A stretch of DNA of 10,056 nt, from NCBI GenBank assembly GCA_013697465.1, contig JACCWU010000274.1, positions 1 to 10,056 of the forward strand, given 5' to 3'. The stretch's first letter is position 1. Each line of letters opens with the position of its first letter. Under the pieces are notes generated by a model, which was given only the letters and a program-made list of their open reading frames with translations, did no database searches and was not told the origin of the DNA. Positions 1 through 6,908 of this stretch are shown in pieces. This stretch comes from Actinomycetota bacterium (GTDB lineage Bacteria > Actinomycetota > Thermoleophilia > Gaiellales > Gaiellaceae). Both the position numbers and the translations under genes were made by a program.

Positions 1-987
1 GAGTTGGTCCGGGAAGGTCTCCTGGAGCGGCTCGTACCAGTGCAGCCAGAACGGCCGGCTGCGGGCGACGAGGTTCTCCCAGGTTCGGCTCTGCGACTCG
101 TTCAATCCGAGCGACGGCGAGCCCGACAGCGTGGGCAGCCAGCCCGCGAGTGGAGTCCGCTCGAGGGAAGGCGAGATCCCGTGTGCGTAAAGGCCGTGTC
201 CCGCTTCGTGCATCGTCGACCAGAACGAGTCGAGCCCGGTCTCGTTGTAGCGCGTCGTGAGGCGGATGTCCCTCGTCGAGAACGAGGTGCAGAATGGGTG
301 GACCGTCGGATCGATCCGCCAAGACCCCTCCTCGAATCCGACCGTCGCGAGCACGCGTGCCGCGAACTCCTGCTGGAGCGCCGTCGGAAAGTGCTCGTCG
401 AGGAATGACGCCTCGATGCGCGGCGCGACGCGGGCGAGCTCCGAGAGGACGGGACGGACGACGCCGAACACCTCGGCGACCTCGGTGGTCGTCATGTAGG
501 GCTCGAAGTCGTCGAGGAGGGGCGTGTACGGCGAGTCGTCCCAGTCGAAGCACTCGACGTAGCGGCGCTTGAGCTCGAGGTTCGTCTCGAGCGCGGGCAG
601 GAAGCTCGCGAAGTCGTTCGACGCGCGGGCGTTCACCCAAATCTGGTGGCCGCGCGAGCCCGCGCGCGTTATTTCTGCGCGAAGCTCCGAGGGGATGCGG
701 CGTTCCCTCTCCCAGTCCTGGCGGGTGACTCGGATGAGGCTTGCGTCGTCGGAGTCGTACTCGAGCGACTCCTCGTACGGGCGCAGGCGCTCCAGGAGCT
801 GGCCGACCTCGGCGTCGACGAAGCGGTCGTGCGCGATCCGCCCGAGGGTGGCGAGGGCCTCTGCCCGACTCTCGCTTCCGAGCGGCGGCATCATCACGCG
901 CAGGTCCCACGCGAGCACGCCTCCGGAGCGTTGGATGTCGGAGATCTCGCCCAGACGCTCCTTGAGCGCGCGCAGGTCGGCTTCCAC
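1..987 (-). CDS. M32 family (Taq-type) metallocarboxypeptidase, 3' end outside window
   Basis: Zinc-dependent carboxypeptidase that removes C-terminal residues from peptides in the cytoplasm. The visible 329 codons run without a stop to the window edge. M32 enzymes are near 500 residues, so about one third is missing. Motifs in order: an N-terminal AWDLRVMMPP segment (residues 26-35, matching the usual SWDxxTxMPP), HPF (230-232), DIRLT (240-244), the zinc site HEAGH (260-264), and NESQSRTWEN (296-305) with the third ligand Glu297. The GTG at 987 is the only reasonable start, because an in-frame TAA lies at 1012-1014 and no ATG, GTG or TTG falls between. A TAGTGT box ends 7 bases before the GTG and suggests a leaderless transcript. 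It is transcribed divergently from the M24 gene, with 38 bases between starts. Odd: the family HESQ motif reads NESQ, and the stretch between TPL and SLG before it looks several residues longer than usual. The family call is secure; the substrate is unknown. Confidence 0.93.
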   Translation of the reverse strand, partial: MEADLRALKERLGEISDIQRSGGVLAWDLRVMMPPLGSESRAEALATLGRIAHDRFVDAEVGQLLERLRPYEESLEYDSDDASLIRVTRQDWERERRIPSELRAEITRAGSRGHQIWVNARASNDFASFLPALETNLELKRRYVECFDWDDSPYTPLLDDFEPYMTTTEVAEVFGVVRPVLSELARVAPRIEASFLDEHFPTALQQEFAARVLATVGFEEGSWRIDPTVHPFCTSFSTRDIRLTTRYNETGLDSFWSTMHEAGHGLYAHGISPSLERTPLAGWLPTLSGSPSLGLNESQSRTWENLVARSRPFWLHWYEPLQETFPDQL

Positions 988-1000
988 GGCCGGGACACTA
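988..1000 (-). promoter_or_regulatory. Predicted -10 box of a leaderless promoter for the M32 gene
   Basis: On the minus strand TAGTGT (1000 to 995) is followed by seven bases and then the GTG start at 987. TAnnnT placed about 7 bases before the start codon is the known arrangement of leaderless genes in actinobacteria and Deinococcus. No convincing -35 box or Shine-Dalgarno sequence is seen. Only three of six bases match TATAAT, so the box alone is weak; it gains weight from the same spacing at other genes in this window. Confidence 0.4.
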
Positions 1001-1012
1001 CCGGCGCGGGGT

Positions 1013-1025
1013 TAGGATCCGGCGC
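1013..1025 (+). promoter_or_regulatory. Predicted -10 box of a leaderless promoter for the M24-acs operon
   Basis: TAGGAT (1013-1018) is followed by exactly seven bases and the ATG at 1026, so transcription would begin at or next to the start codon. Four of six bases match TATAAT. No ribosome binding site precedes the ATG, which fits a leaderless message. A clear -35 box is absent. The box lies 12 bases away from the opposing M32 box, so the two divergent promoters would compete for polymerase. Confidence 0.45.
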
Positions 1026-2168
1026 ATGCCCGACGTGCTCATCGTCGCCGACACTCGGAGCTCGCCCGAGATGCGGCACGAGGTGCCGCTGATGGTGCCC
1101 GACCCGTTTCTGTATGCGGAAGTGGGTGGGAACCGCCATGTCGCGATCGGCTCGATGGAGCAGCGTCGCATCCAGGAGCTCGGTCTCGGGATCGACGTAA
1201 CGCCGCTCGACGCGCTTGGCATCGACGAGCTCGTGCGCAGAGACATGGAGAGGGAAGAGATGTCGCGAGAGCTCCATCTCCGCGCGTGCCGCTCGTTCGG
1301 GCTCGAGCGCGCGCTCGTGCCCACGAGCTTCCCCACCGGAACGGCCGACCACCTCCGGGCCGCTGGCATCGAGCTGAGCGTCGACGCCGCGCACTTCGGA
1401 GAGCGCAGGCGGGTGAAGTCGGAGGCCGAGCTCGCGGGGATTCGACGCGCTCAGCGCGCAACCGAGGCTGCGATGGCTTCCGCTCTCGATCTTCTTCGGC
1501 GGGCGGAGGCGAGGAACGGTGGGCTCGTCGTGGACGGCGCGCCTCTGACGTGCGAGCTGCTCAAGCGCCGCGTGGATCAGGCGTTCGTCGAGAACGGCGC
1601 TTCGGCAGACGAATCCGTGGTGTCGCACGGGCCGCAGACCGCGATCGGCCACGACACGGGCTCGGGCGCGATCGCGGCCGACGACGTCGTCCTGCTCGAT
1701 CTCTTCCCGCTCGACCGAGCGTCGGCCTGCTACGCGGACATGACCAGGACCTTCGCCGTGGGCACGATCTCGGACGAGATCCGCGAGTACCACCGTCTCG
1801 TCAAGGAGGCGCTCGACCTCGCCGTTGCTGCGGTTCGTCCCGGTGTGGACGGTAGGGACATCCATCGGCTGGTCTGCGACTTCTTCAACGAGCATGGCTT
1901 CCCGACCTCGCTGCATAAAGAGGAGGGATCCGTGCTCGAGGACGGCTTCTACCACGGCACCGGCCATGGAGTCGGGCTCGCCGTGCACGAAGCCCCGTTT
2001 ATGGGCCGCATCGGCCACGAGCTGGTCGCCGGCGACGTGATCACCATCGAGCCCGGTCTCTATCGCCGGGGTTTCGGCGGGGTGCGACTCGAGGATCTCC
2101 TGCTCGTCACCGAGGACGGGTGCGAGGTGCTCACCGACTTCCCCTACGACCTGGAAGTGGCAACGTGA
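1026..2168 (+). CDS. M24 family metallopeptidase (Xaa-Pro aminopeptidase type)
   Basis: 380-residue cytoplasmic protein of the pita-bread fold: an N-terminal creatinase-like domain (about 1-125), the linker RRVKSEAELAGIRRAQ (128-143) typical of the family, and the catalytic domain (about 140-375). All five dinuclear metal ligands can be placed: Asp225 (LLDLFP), Asp238 (ADMTRTF), His314 (GTGHGVGL), Glu342 (TIEPGLY) and Glu356 (VRLED). His321 in VHEAP is also kept. It should therefore be an active metal-dependent aminopeptidase, most likely on Xaa-Pro peptides, although prolidases and creatinase relatives share these motifs. The start ATG at 1026 has no ribosome binding site but sits 7 bases after a -10-like box. 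The stop overlaps the acs start in GTGA, so the two genes are probably co-transcribed and translationally coupled. The family is sure; the substrate is not. Confidence 0.92.
   Translation: MPDVLIVADTRSSPEMRHEVPLMVPDPFLYAEVGGNRHVAIGSMEQRRIQELGLGIDVTPLDALGIDELVRRDMEREEMSRELHLRACRSFGLERALVPTSFPTGTADHLRAAGIELSVDAAHFGERRRVKSEAELAGIRRAQRATEAAMASALDLLRRAEARNGGLVVDGAPLTCELLKRRVDQAFVENGASADESVVSHGPQTAIGHDTGSGAIAADDVVLLDLFPLDRASACYADMTRTFAVGTISDEIREYHRLVKEALDLAVAAVRPGVDGRDIHRLVCDFFNEHGFPTSLHKEEGSVLEDGFYHGTGHGVGLAVHEAPFMGRIGHELVAGDVITIEPGLYRRGFGGVRLEDLLLVTEDGCEVLTDFPYDLEVAT
2153..2157 (+). promoter_or_regulatory. Ribosome binding site for acs
   Basis: GGAAG lies 7 bases before the GTG at 2165, inside the last codons of the M24 gene. 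It supports GTG 2165 as the acs start over the in-frame ATG at 2120, which has no such site and would create a much longer overlap with M24. Confidence 0.55.
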
Positions 2169-4144
2169 GCCAGCACGCCGGCGAGGAGGGCGAGGAGGCC
2201 ATCGAGACACTGCTGGCGGAGGAGCGGCGATATCCGCCGCCCGACGACTTCGCCGCCCAGGCCAACGCGCAGCCTGAGATCTACGAGGTCCCGTTCGAGG
2301 AGTTCTGGGAGCGCGAGGGCAGAGAGCGCGTCACCTGGTTCGAGCCGTTCACGTCGCTCCTGGAGTGGGAGCTTCCGTACGCGAAGTGGTACCTCGGCGG
2401 GAAGATCAACGTCGCCTACAACTGTCTCGACCGCCACGTCGAGTCCGGCCGAGGCGACAAGGTCGCGTTCTACTTCGAGGGGGAGCCCGAGGGCGACCGT
2501 GCGGCGATCACCTACGCGCAGCTCCTCGACGAGGTCGTCCGGGTCGCCAACGGCTTAAAGGAGCGCGGCGTGAAGAAGGGAACGCCCGTCGGCATCTACA
2601 TGGGCATGGGGCCGGGACTGCCGACCGCGATGCTCGCGTGCGCGCGCTTGGGCGCGCCACACACGGTCGTGTTCGGCGGCTTCTCGGCGGAGTCGCTCGC
2701 CGACCGCCTGAACGACATGGAGTGCGAGGTGCTCATCACGCAGGACGAGGGGTGGCGACGGGGGCAGACCGTGCCGCTCAAGGGCAACGCCGACGAGGCG
2801 CTCGAGTCATGTCCGAAGGTGAAGACGGTCGTCGTCGGGCAGCGGACGAGGGCGGATGTCCCGATGCAGGACGGGCGCGACATCACGTGGTCCGAGCTCG
2901 TCGAGGGTCAGTCAGAGGACCCTGCGTCCTGTCCGTGCGAGCCGATGGACTCCGAGGATCTGCTGTACCTCCTGTACACGAGCGGGACGACCGCGAAGCC
3001 GAAGGGCATCGCGCACACGACGGCGGGCTACCTCGTGGGCGTCGCTGCGACGCACCACTACATCTTCGACCTGAAGCCCGACTCCGACGTCTACTGGTGC
3101 GCTGCGGACATCGGCTGGGTCACCGGACACAGCTACATCGTCTACGGGCCGCTCTGCAACGGCGCGGCGAGCGTTCTCTACGAGGGGACGCCGGATTTCC
3201 CGGACAAGGACCGCTGGTGGGACATCGTCGAGCGCTACGGCGTGACGATCCTGTACACGGCGCCCACGGCGATCCGCGCCCACATGAAGTGGGGGCCGGA
3301 GCACGCCGAGCGCCACGATCTTTCGTCGCTGCGCCTGCTCGGCACGGTCGGCGAGCCGATCAACCCGGAAGCATGGATCTGGTACCGAGAGCACCTCGGC
3401 GCCGACCGCCTGCCGGTGGTCGACACCTGGTGGCAGACGGAGACCGGCATGGTCCTGATCACGCCACTGCCCGGGGTGACGACGACGAAGCCGGGATCGG
3501 CGACGAAGCCGTTCCCGGGGGTCGAGGCCGCCGTCGTGAACGACCGGGGCGAGGAGGTCGGTCCCGGCGGTGGCGGGTATCTCGTCCTGAAGAAGCCTTG
3601 GCCGGCGATGCTGCGCGGGATCTTCAAGGACCACGACCGCTACGTGGAGACGTACTGGTCGAGGTTCCCAGGGATGTACTTCGCGGGGGACGGCGCCCGG
3701 ATCGACCAGGACGGCGACTTCTGGCTCCTGGGCCGGGTGGACGACGTGATGAACGTCTCCGGGCACCGCATCTCGACGATCGAGGTGGAGTCCGCACTCG
3801 TCGACCACGCGAGTGTCGCCGAAGCCGCAGTGTGCGGGCGCACCGACTCGCTCACGGGACAGGCGATCGTGGCCTTCGTGACGCTCAAGGGAGGACAGGA
3901 GGGCACGGTCGAGCGGCTCGAGGAGCTCCGCAACCACGTGGCGGCGAAGATCGGCCCGATCGCGAAGCCCGCGAACATCGTCTTCACCCCGGAGCTGCCG
4001 AAGACGCGGTCGGGGAAGATCATGCGGCGCTTGCTTCGTGACGTCGCGGAGGATCGCCCGCTCGGCGACACCACGACGCTTGCCGATCCCGCGGTTGTGG
4101 CGGAGATCGCCGACCGCGCGGTCGCTCAGCCTGCCGAGGAGTGA
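2165..4144 (+). CDS. acs: Acetate--CoA ligase (acetyl-CoA synthetase)
   Basis: Converts acetate, ATP and CoA to acetyl-CoA, AMP and pyrophosphate. From GTG 2165 it is 659 residues, the normal Acs length. Domains: N-terminal Acs cap (about 43-100, with GGKINVAYNCLDRH at 78-91), large adenylating domain (about 100-525) and mobile C-terminal domain (about 528-659). Visible motifs are HTVVFGGFSAESL (166-178), phosphate loop YTSGTTAKPKG (271-281), VGEPINPEAW (395-404), VDTWWQTETG (419-428, whose Trp restricts the pocket to short acyl groups), hinge GRVDD (523-527), SGHRISTIEVESAL (532-545) and PKTRSGKIMRR (612-622). Lys618 is the adenylation lysine that is reversibly acetylated in characterised Acs proteins. 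Odd: the phosphate loop has TAKPKG where TGKPKG is usual, and YMGMGPGLP (145-153) departs from the common YMPM-P-E form. Acetate is the likeliest substrate; propionate is possible. The start overlaps the M24 stop by four bases. Confidence 0.95.
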   Translation: MSQHAGEEGEEAIETLLAEERRYPPPDDFAAQANAQPEIYEVPFEEFWEREGRERVTWFEPFTSLLEWELPYAKWYLGGKINVAYNCLDRHVESGRGDKVAFYFEGEPEGDRAAITYAQLLDEVVRVANGLKERGVKKGTPVGIYMGMGPGLPTAMLACARLGAPHTVVFGGFSAESLADRLNDMECEVLITQDEGWRRGQTVPLKGNADEALESCPKVKTVVVGQRTRADVPMQDGRDITWSELVEGQSEDPASCPCEPMDSEDLLYLLYTSGTTAKPKGIAHTTAGYLVGVAATHHYIFDLKPDSDVYWCAADIGWVTGHSYIVYGPLCNGAASVLYEGTPDFPDKDRWWDIVERYGVTILYTAPTAIRAHMKWGPEHAERHDLSSLRLLGTVGEPINPEAWIWYREHLGADRLPVVDTWWQTETGMVLITPLPGVTTTKPGSATKPFPGVEAAVVNDRGEEVGPGGGGYLVLKKPWPAMLRGIFKDHDRYVETYWSRFPGMYFAGDGARIDQDGDFWLLGRVDDVMNVSGHRISTIEVESALVDHASVAEAAVCGRTDSLTGQAIVAFVTLKGGQEGTVERLEELRNHVAAKIGPIAKPANIVFTPELPKTRSGKIMRRLLRDVAEDRPLGDTTTLADPAVVAEIADRAVAQPAEE

Positions 4145-4232
4145 CCTGCGTCGACTCCTAGCGCGAGCTCGACCGCCTCGTCGCGGGTGAGCGCTGCCCC
4201 AGCGCGCATCGCGGCCTCGTGTGCGCGGCGTG
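4126..4232 (-). pseudogene. Possible C-terminal remnant of a deleted gene in the acs/decarboxylase gap
   Basis: The 88-base gap between the two convergent genes is open on the minus strand in a frame that ends at a TGA (4128-4126) just inside the acs 3' end. It reads RRAHEAAMRAGAALTRDEAV followed by ELALGVDAG. This resembles, from memory, the C-terminal tail of actinobacterial LuxR/ATPase or cyclase-type regulators (A-x-G-x-A-x-T-x-x-E-A-V-x-x-A-L). No start, upstream body or other part of such a gene is present. It could equally be chance in GC-rich DNA. The only other structure in the gap is the small hairpin listed separately. Confidence 0.25.
4191..4205. terminator. Small GC hairpin between convergent acs and decarboxylase genes
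   Basis: GCGCTG (4191-4196) and CAGCGC (4200-4205) pair perfectly in a 6-base stem with a three-base loop. It lies in the convergent gap, 46 bases past the acs stop and 27 bases past the decarboxylase stop. There is no T-run on either side, so it is not a classical intrinsic terminator. GC-rich stems without T-runs are sometimes proposed as terminators in high-GC actinobacteria. Weak call. Confidence 0.25.
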
Positions 4233-5606
4233 TCAGCCGGCGAGTGCGGTGTCGAACGCCTCAACGGTGCGCTCGATGTCGGCCTCGCTCGTCCGCCAAT
4301 TCGAGACCGAGAGTCGGATCGCGGCACGGCCGTCCCAGGTCGTTCCGCTCATCCACGCCTCGCCGCTCGCTTGAACCGCACGCAGCAGAGCATCGGTCGT
4401 CGCGTCGTCCTGGAAGCGGAAGAGCACCTGGTTGAGCACGACGTCGTTCAGCACCTCGCAGCTGGGTCGCCGGGAGATCTCGCTGGCGAACTGGCGCGCG
4501 CGAGCGCAGCTCCGCTCCACGAGGTCGGCGACACCCGAGCGACCGAGCGAGCGTAGGGCGGCGTAGACGGCGAAGCCTCGGGCGCGGCGAGAGAACTCCG
4601 GCGTCCAGTCCATCTGATCGCGTGCGGCGTCCGGATCCGCCACGAGATACTCGGCCGTCAGCCGCATCGCCGCTCGGTGCGCTTCCGGATGCGCGACGAA
4701 CGCCAGGCCGCAGTCGTACGGGACGTTGAGCCACTTGTGCGCGTCCGTCGCCCAGGAGTCGGCGCGATCGACGCCCGCGACGAGATGGCGATGCTCGGCT
4801 GATGCGGCCGCCCACAGCCCGAAGGCCCCGTCCACGTGCAGCCAGGCGCCGGCAGATCCGCTGAGCTCGGCAATCTCGTCGATCGGGTCGACGGCTCCCG
4901 TGTTGACCTCGCCGGCCTGGGCGCAGACGATGGCCGGCCCGTCGATACCCTCGAGCGCGGCCTCTACCGCGCCGATTCGCATCCGACCTTGTTCGTCCGC
5001 CTCGACCGCCACGACCGATCCGCTCCCGAAGCCGAGCAGCCTGAGCGCCCGATCGACGGTGACATGCCGCTTGGCGCCGGCAACGACCCGCACGGCGGGC
5101 GAACCCGCGAGCCCGTCCTGCTCGACGTCCCAGCCCGCGCGCTCCAGCACCGCGTGCCGCGCGGCCGCAAGGCAGGTGACGTGCGCCATCTGGCATCCCG
5201 TGACGAAGGCGAACGACGCGGTTGGCGGAAGCCCCAGGAGATCCACGAGCCACCCGCCGGTGATCTCTTCGACCACCGCGGCGGCCGGGCCGCAGACGAC
5301 GAGGCCCGCGTTCTGGTCCCACGCGCTGGTCAGCCAATCGGCCGCGAGCGCTGCCGGCAGAGCCCCGCCGATGACGAAGCCGAAGTAGCGTCCGCTCGGG
5401 ATCCCGACGACCCCGCGCTCGGTCTCACGAGCCAGGGTCTCGATCACCTCGAGTGGCTCGCTCGGCCCGTCCGGCAAGTCGCCTCCGAGGGCGACTCGCA
5501 GCTCCTGGACAGAGGCGGTCGGCCAGATGGACCGCTCGTCGAGCGACTCGAGGAAGTCGGCAGCGATCTCAGCGGCTCGCCCAAGGAGCGCGCGATCGTC
5601 TCTCAC
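4233..5606 (-). CDS. PLP-dependent group II decarboxylase family protein
   Basis: 457-residue fold-type I PLP enzyme of the glutamate/aromatic amino acid decarboxylase superfamily; such enzymes are cytoplasmic. Motifs: RYFGFVIGGALP (73-84), FVTGCQMAH (134-142), His181 (KRHVTVDRALRLLG), expected to stack on the PLP ring, CAQAGEVNTGAVDP (228-241), HVDGAFG (257-263) with Asp259 for the pyridine nitrogen, and TDAHKWLNVPYDCG (287-300) with Lys291 as the Schiff-base lysine. It belongs to a bacterial group often annotated only as aminotransferase or decarboxylase; the substrate cannot be read from sequence. The GTG at 5606 overlaps the M16 stop in GTGA and gives the expected N-terminus, so it is the second gene of an M16-decarboxylase operon. 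The same frame stays open upstream for about 990 bases, but that stretch reads as an out-of-frame shadow of M16. No strong ribosome binding site; translational coupling is likely. Confidence 0.88.
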   Translation of the reverse strand: MRDDRALLGRAAEIAADFLESLDERSIWPTASVQELRVALGGDLPDGPSEPLEVIETLARETERGVVGIPSGRYFGFVIGGALPAALAADWLTSAWDQNAGLVVCGPAAAVVEEITGGWLVDLLGLPPTASFAFVTGCQMAHVTCLAAARHAVLERAGWDVEQDGLAGSPAVRVVAGAKRHVTVDRALRLLGFGSGSVVAVEADEQGRMRIGAVEAALEGIDGPAIVCAQAGEVNTGAVDPIDEIAELSGSAGAWLHVDGAFGLWAAASAEHRHLVAGVDRADSWATDAHKWLNVPYDCGLAFVAHPEAHRAAMRLTAEYLVADPDAARDQMDWTPEFSRRARGFAVYAALRSLGRSGVADLVERSCARARQFASEISRRPSCEVLNDVVLNQVLFRFQDDATTDALLRAVQASGEAWMSGTTWDGRAAIRLSVSNWRTSEADIERTVEAFDTALAG

Positions 5607-6871
5607 GCAGCCAGCAGCTTCTCGAAGCGCTCGGGGTCCTCGAACGGACCGACCACGGCGAGATAGAGCCGCTTTCCCTCGAGCACGTCGCGCGCCACCC
5701 GCTGGATGTCCTCGGCGGTGACTCCGTCGAGCTCCCGGAGGACGTCGTCCGGCTCGTCGATCTCGTTCTCGAGGAGCTCGCGCCGGAGCGCGAACTGAAT
5801 CATTGCCTGCGGGCTCTCCAGCCGAAGCACGAAACGCCCTTTCGCGTACCCGCGCGCCTTCTCGAGCTCGTCTGCAGGAACGCGCTCGGCCGCGATCTTC
5901 CCGAGCTCGGCGAGGATCGTGGAGATCGCCTCGTCGATACGGCTCACGTCCACTCCGGCCCCGGTGAAGAACGTCCCTGCGTCCGTGTACGCGCCGTTCG
6001 CCGCGTGGACGTAGTACGCAAGGCCCCGTCGCTCGCGCACCTCGGTGAAGAGGCGAGAGGACATGCCTCCGCCGAGCACGACTGCCAGGAGCTGCAGGGC
6101 GTACCGGTCGGGATGCGCGAGTGCGTACCCGCGCACGCCGAGGACGAGGTGCGCCTGCTCGGATTGCTTCGTGTGCAGCGAGACCGGCGAGCCGTCGGGC
6201 GGGAGGACCACCCCCAAAGGAGAAGCGGTCTCGCGCGGCTCGATGTCCCCGAGAAGCTCCTCGAGCCGGTCGACCAGCTCCTCGCCGATGCGCCCTCCGA
6301 CCCCGACGACGATGCGCTCGGGGTGATACCAGGCACCCAGGTACGAGGTGAACGTCTCGCGCGTCGTGCCTTCGATCGTCTCCTTCGTGCCCAGGATGTC
6401 CCAGCCGAGCGGCTGGTCGCCGAAGAGCAGGCGGTCGTAGACGTTGCCGACGTAGCGCTGCGGCGTGTCGAGGTAGACGTTCATCTCCTCGAGAATCACG
6501 CCCTTCTCCTTGTCGATCTCGGCCGAGTCGAAGCGCGAGTTGCGGAGCATGTCGACCAGGACGTCGAGCGCGACGTCGCGCGTCTCCGCGGCGCATTTCA
6601 CGTAGTAGCCGGTGAGCTCCTTGCCGGTGAACGCATTGAACTCGCCTCCGATCCCGTCGATCTCGGCGGAGATGGTTCGCGCCGTCGGCCGGCGCTCGGT
6701 TCCCTTGAAGAACATGTGCTCGGTGAAGTGGGCGATGCCCTTCTGGTCAGGCGTCTCGTAGCGGGATCCCGCTGCGAGCATGACGAAGCACGCGACCGAG
6801 CTCACCTGCGGCATCGGCGCAGTCAGGACGCGAATCCCGTTTCCAAGCCTCGTTTGCTCGAAGACCGACAC
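5603..6871 (-). CDS. M16 family zinc metallopeptidase (processing-protease type)
   Basis: 422-residue single-unit M16B-type protease; family members cleave peptides inside a closed chamber formed by two half-units. The inverted zinc motif is intact: HFTEH (48-52), with the third ligand Glu128 in VILEEM, 75 residues after His52 as the HxxEH-(74-76)-E rule requires. The second half has RRGLAYYVHA (281-290), the usual Arg-Tyr region of the family. N-terminal LGNGIRVLTAPMPQVSSVAC (9-28) is the standard first strand. Start choice: GTG 6871 is taken, since the family N-terminus begins there and a TACCAT box lies 7 bases before it. ATG 6898 would add nine residues not typical of the family and would collide with the SIS start. 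It is the first gene of an operon with the decarboxylase. The family is certain; the native substrate is unknown. Confidence 0.92.
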   Translation of the reverse strand: MSVFEQTRLGNGIRVLTAPMPQVSSVACFVMLAAGSRYETPDQKGIAHFTEHMFFKGTERRPTARTISAEIDGIGGEFNAFTGKELTGYYVKCAAETRDVALDVLVDMLRNSRFDSAEIDKEKGVILEEMNVYLDTPQRYVGNVYDRLLFGDQPLGWDILGTKETIEGTTRETFTSYLGAWYHPERIVVGVGGRIGEELVDRLEELLGDIEPRETASPLGVVLPPDGSPVSLHTKQSEQAHLVLGVRGYALAHPDRYALQLLAVVLGGGMSSRLFTEVRERRGLAYYVHAANGAYTDAGTFFTGAGVDVSRIDEAISTILAELGKIAAERVPADELEKARGYAKGRFVLRLESPQAMIQFALRRELLENEIDEPDDVLRELDGVTAEDIQRVARDVLEGKRLYLAVVGPFEDPERFEKLLAA

Positions 6872-6878
6872 GACGCCG

Positions 6879-6908
6879 ATGGTATAGACACGGTTCATGC
6901 CCGGACAA
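6879..6908 (-). promoter_or_regulatory. Predicted promoter of the M16-decarboxylase operon
   Basis: On the minus strand TTGTCC (6908 to 6903) is followed by 18 bases and then TACCAT (6884 to 6879), which ends 7 bases before GTG 6871. Both hexamers match the sigma-70-like consensus at four of six positions and the spacing is right. The -35 box falls inside the first codons of the divergent SIS gene. Transcription from here would give a leaderless message starting at the GTG. Confidence 0.5.
6883..6896 (+). promoter_or_regulatory. Predicted -10 box for the SIS gene
   Basis: TATAGA (6883-6888) lies 8 bases before the ATG at 6897 and matches TATAAT at four positions. No good -35 box or ribosome binding site is visible. 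The TATA core (6883-6886) is self-complementary and also forms part of the opposing M16 promoter. Confidence 0.4.

Noticed and set aside
4..1015. Several plus-strand frames opposite the M32 gene
   Set aside because: They overlap one another and lack any domain, while the minus strand reads continuously as M32 with its zinc motif.
2120..2164. ATG at 2120 as the acs start
   Set aside because: Would overlap M24 by 49 bases and lacks a ribosome binding site; GTG 2165 has GGAAG at the right distance.
894..2210. 438-codon open frame antisense to the M24 gene
   Set aside because: It is Arg/His/Val-rich with no recognisable motif and lies wholly opposite a gene with complete metal ligands; long antisense frames are expected at this GC content.
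2365..4041. 558-codon plus-strand frame within acs
   Set aside because: Alternate frame of acs with an Arg-rich low-complexity reading; no domain.
2912..4327. 471-codon open frame antisense to acs, running past its end
   Set aside because: Composition is Arg-rich with no domain; it mirrors the codon pattern of acs.
5607..6596. Upstream extension of the decarboxylase frame (787 codons in all)
   Set aside because: The added part is an out-of-frame reading of M16, rich in Arg/Ala/Gly. Family similarity begins near the GTG at 5606, which overlaps the M16 stop.
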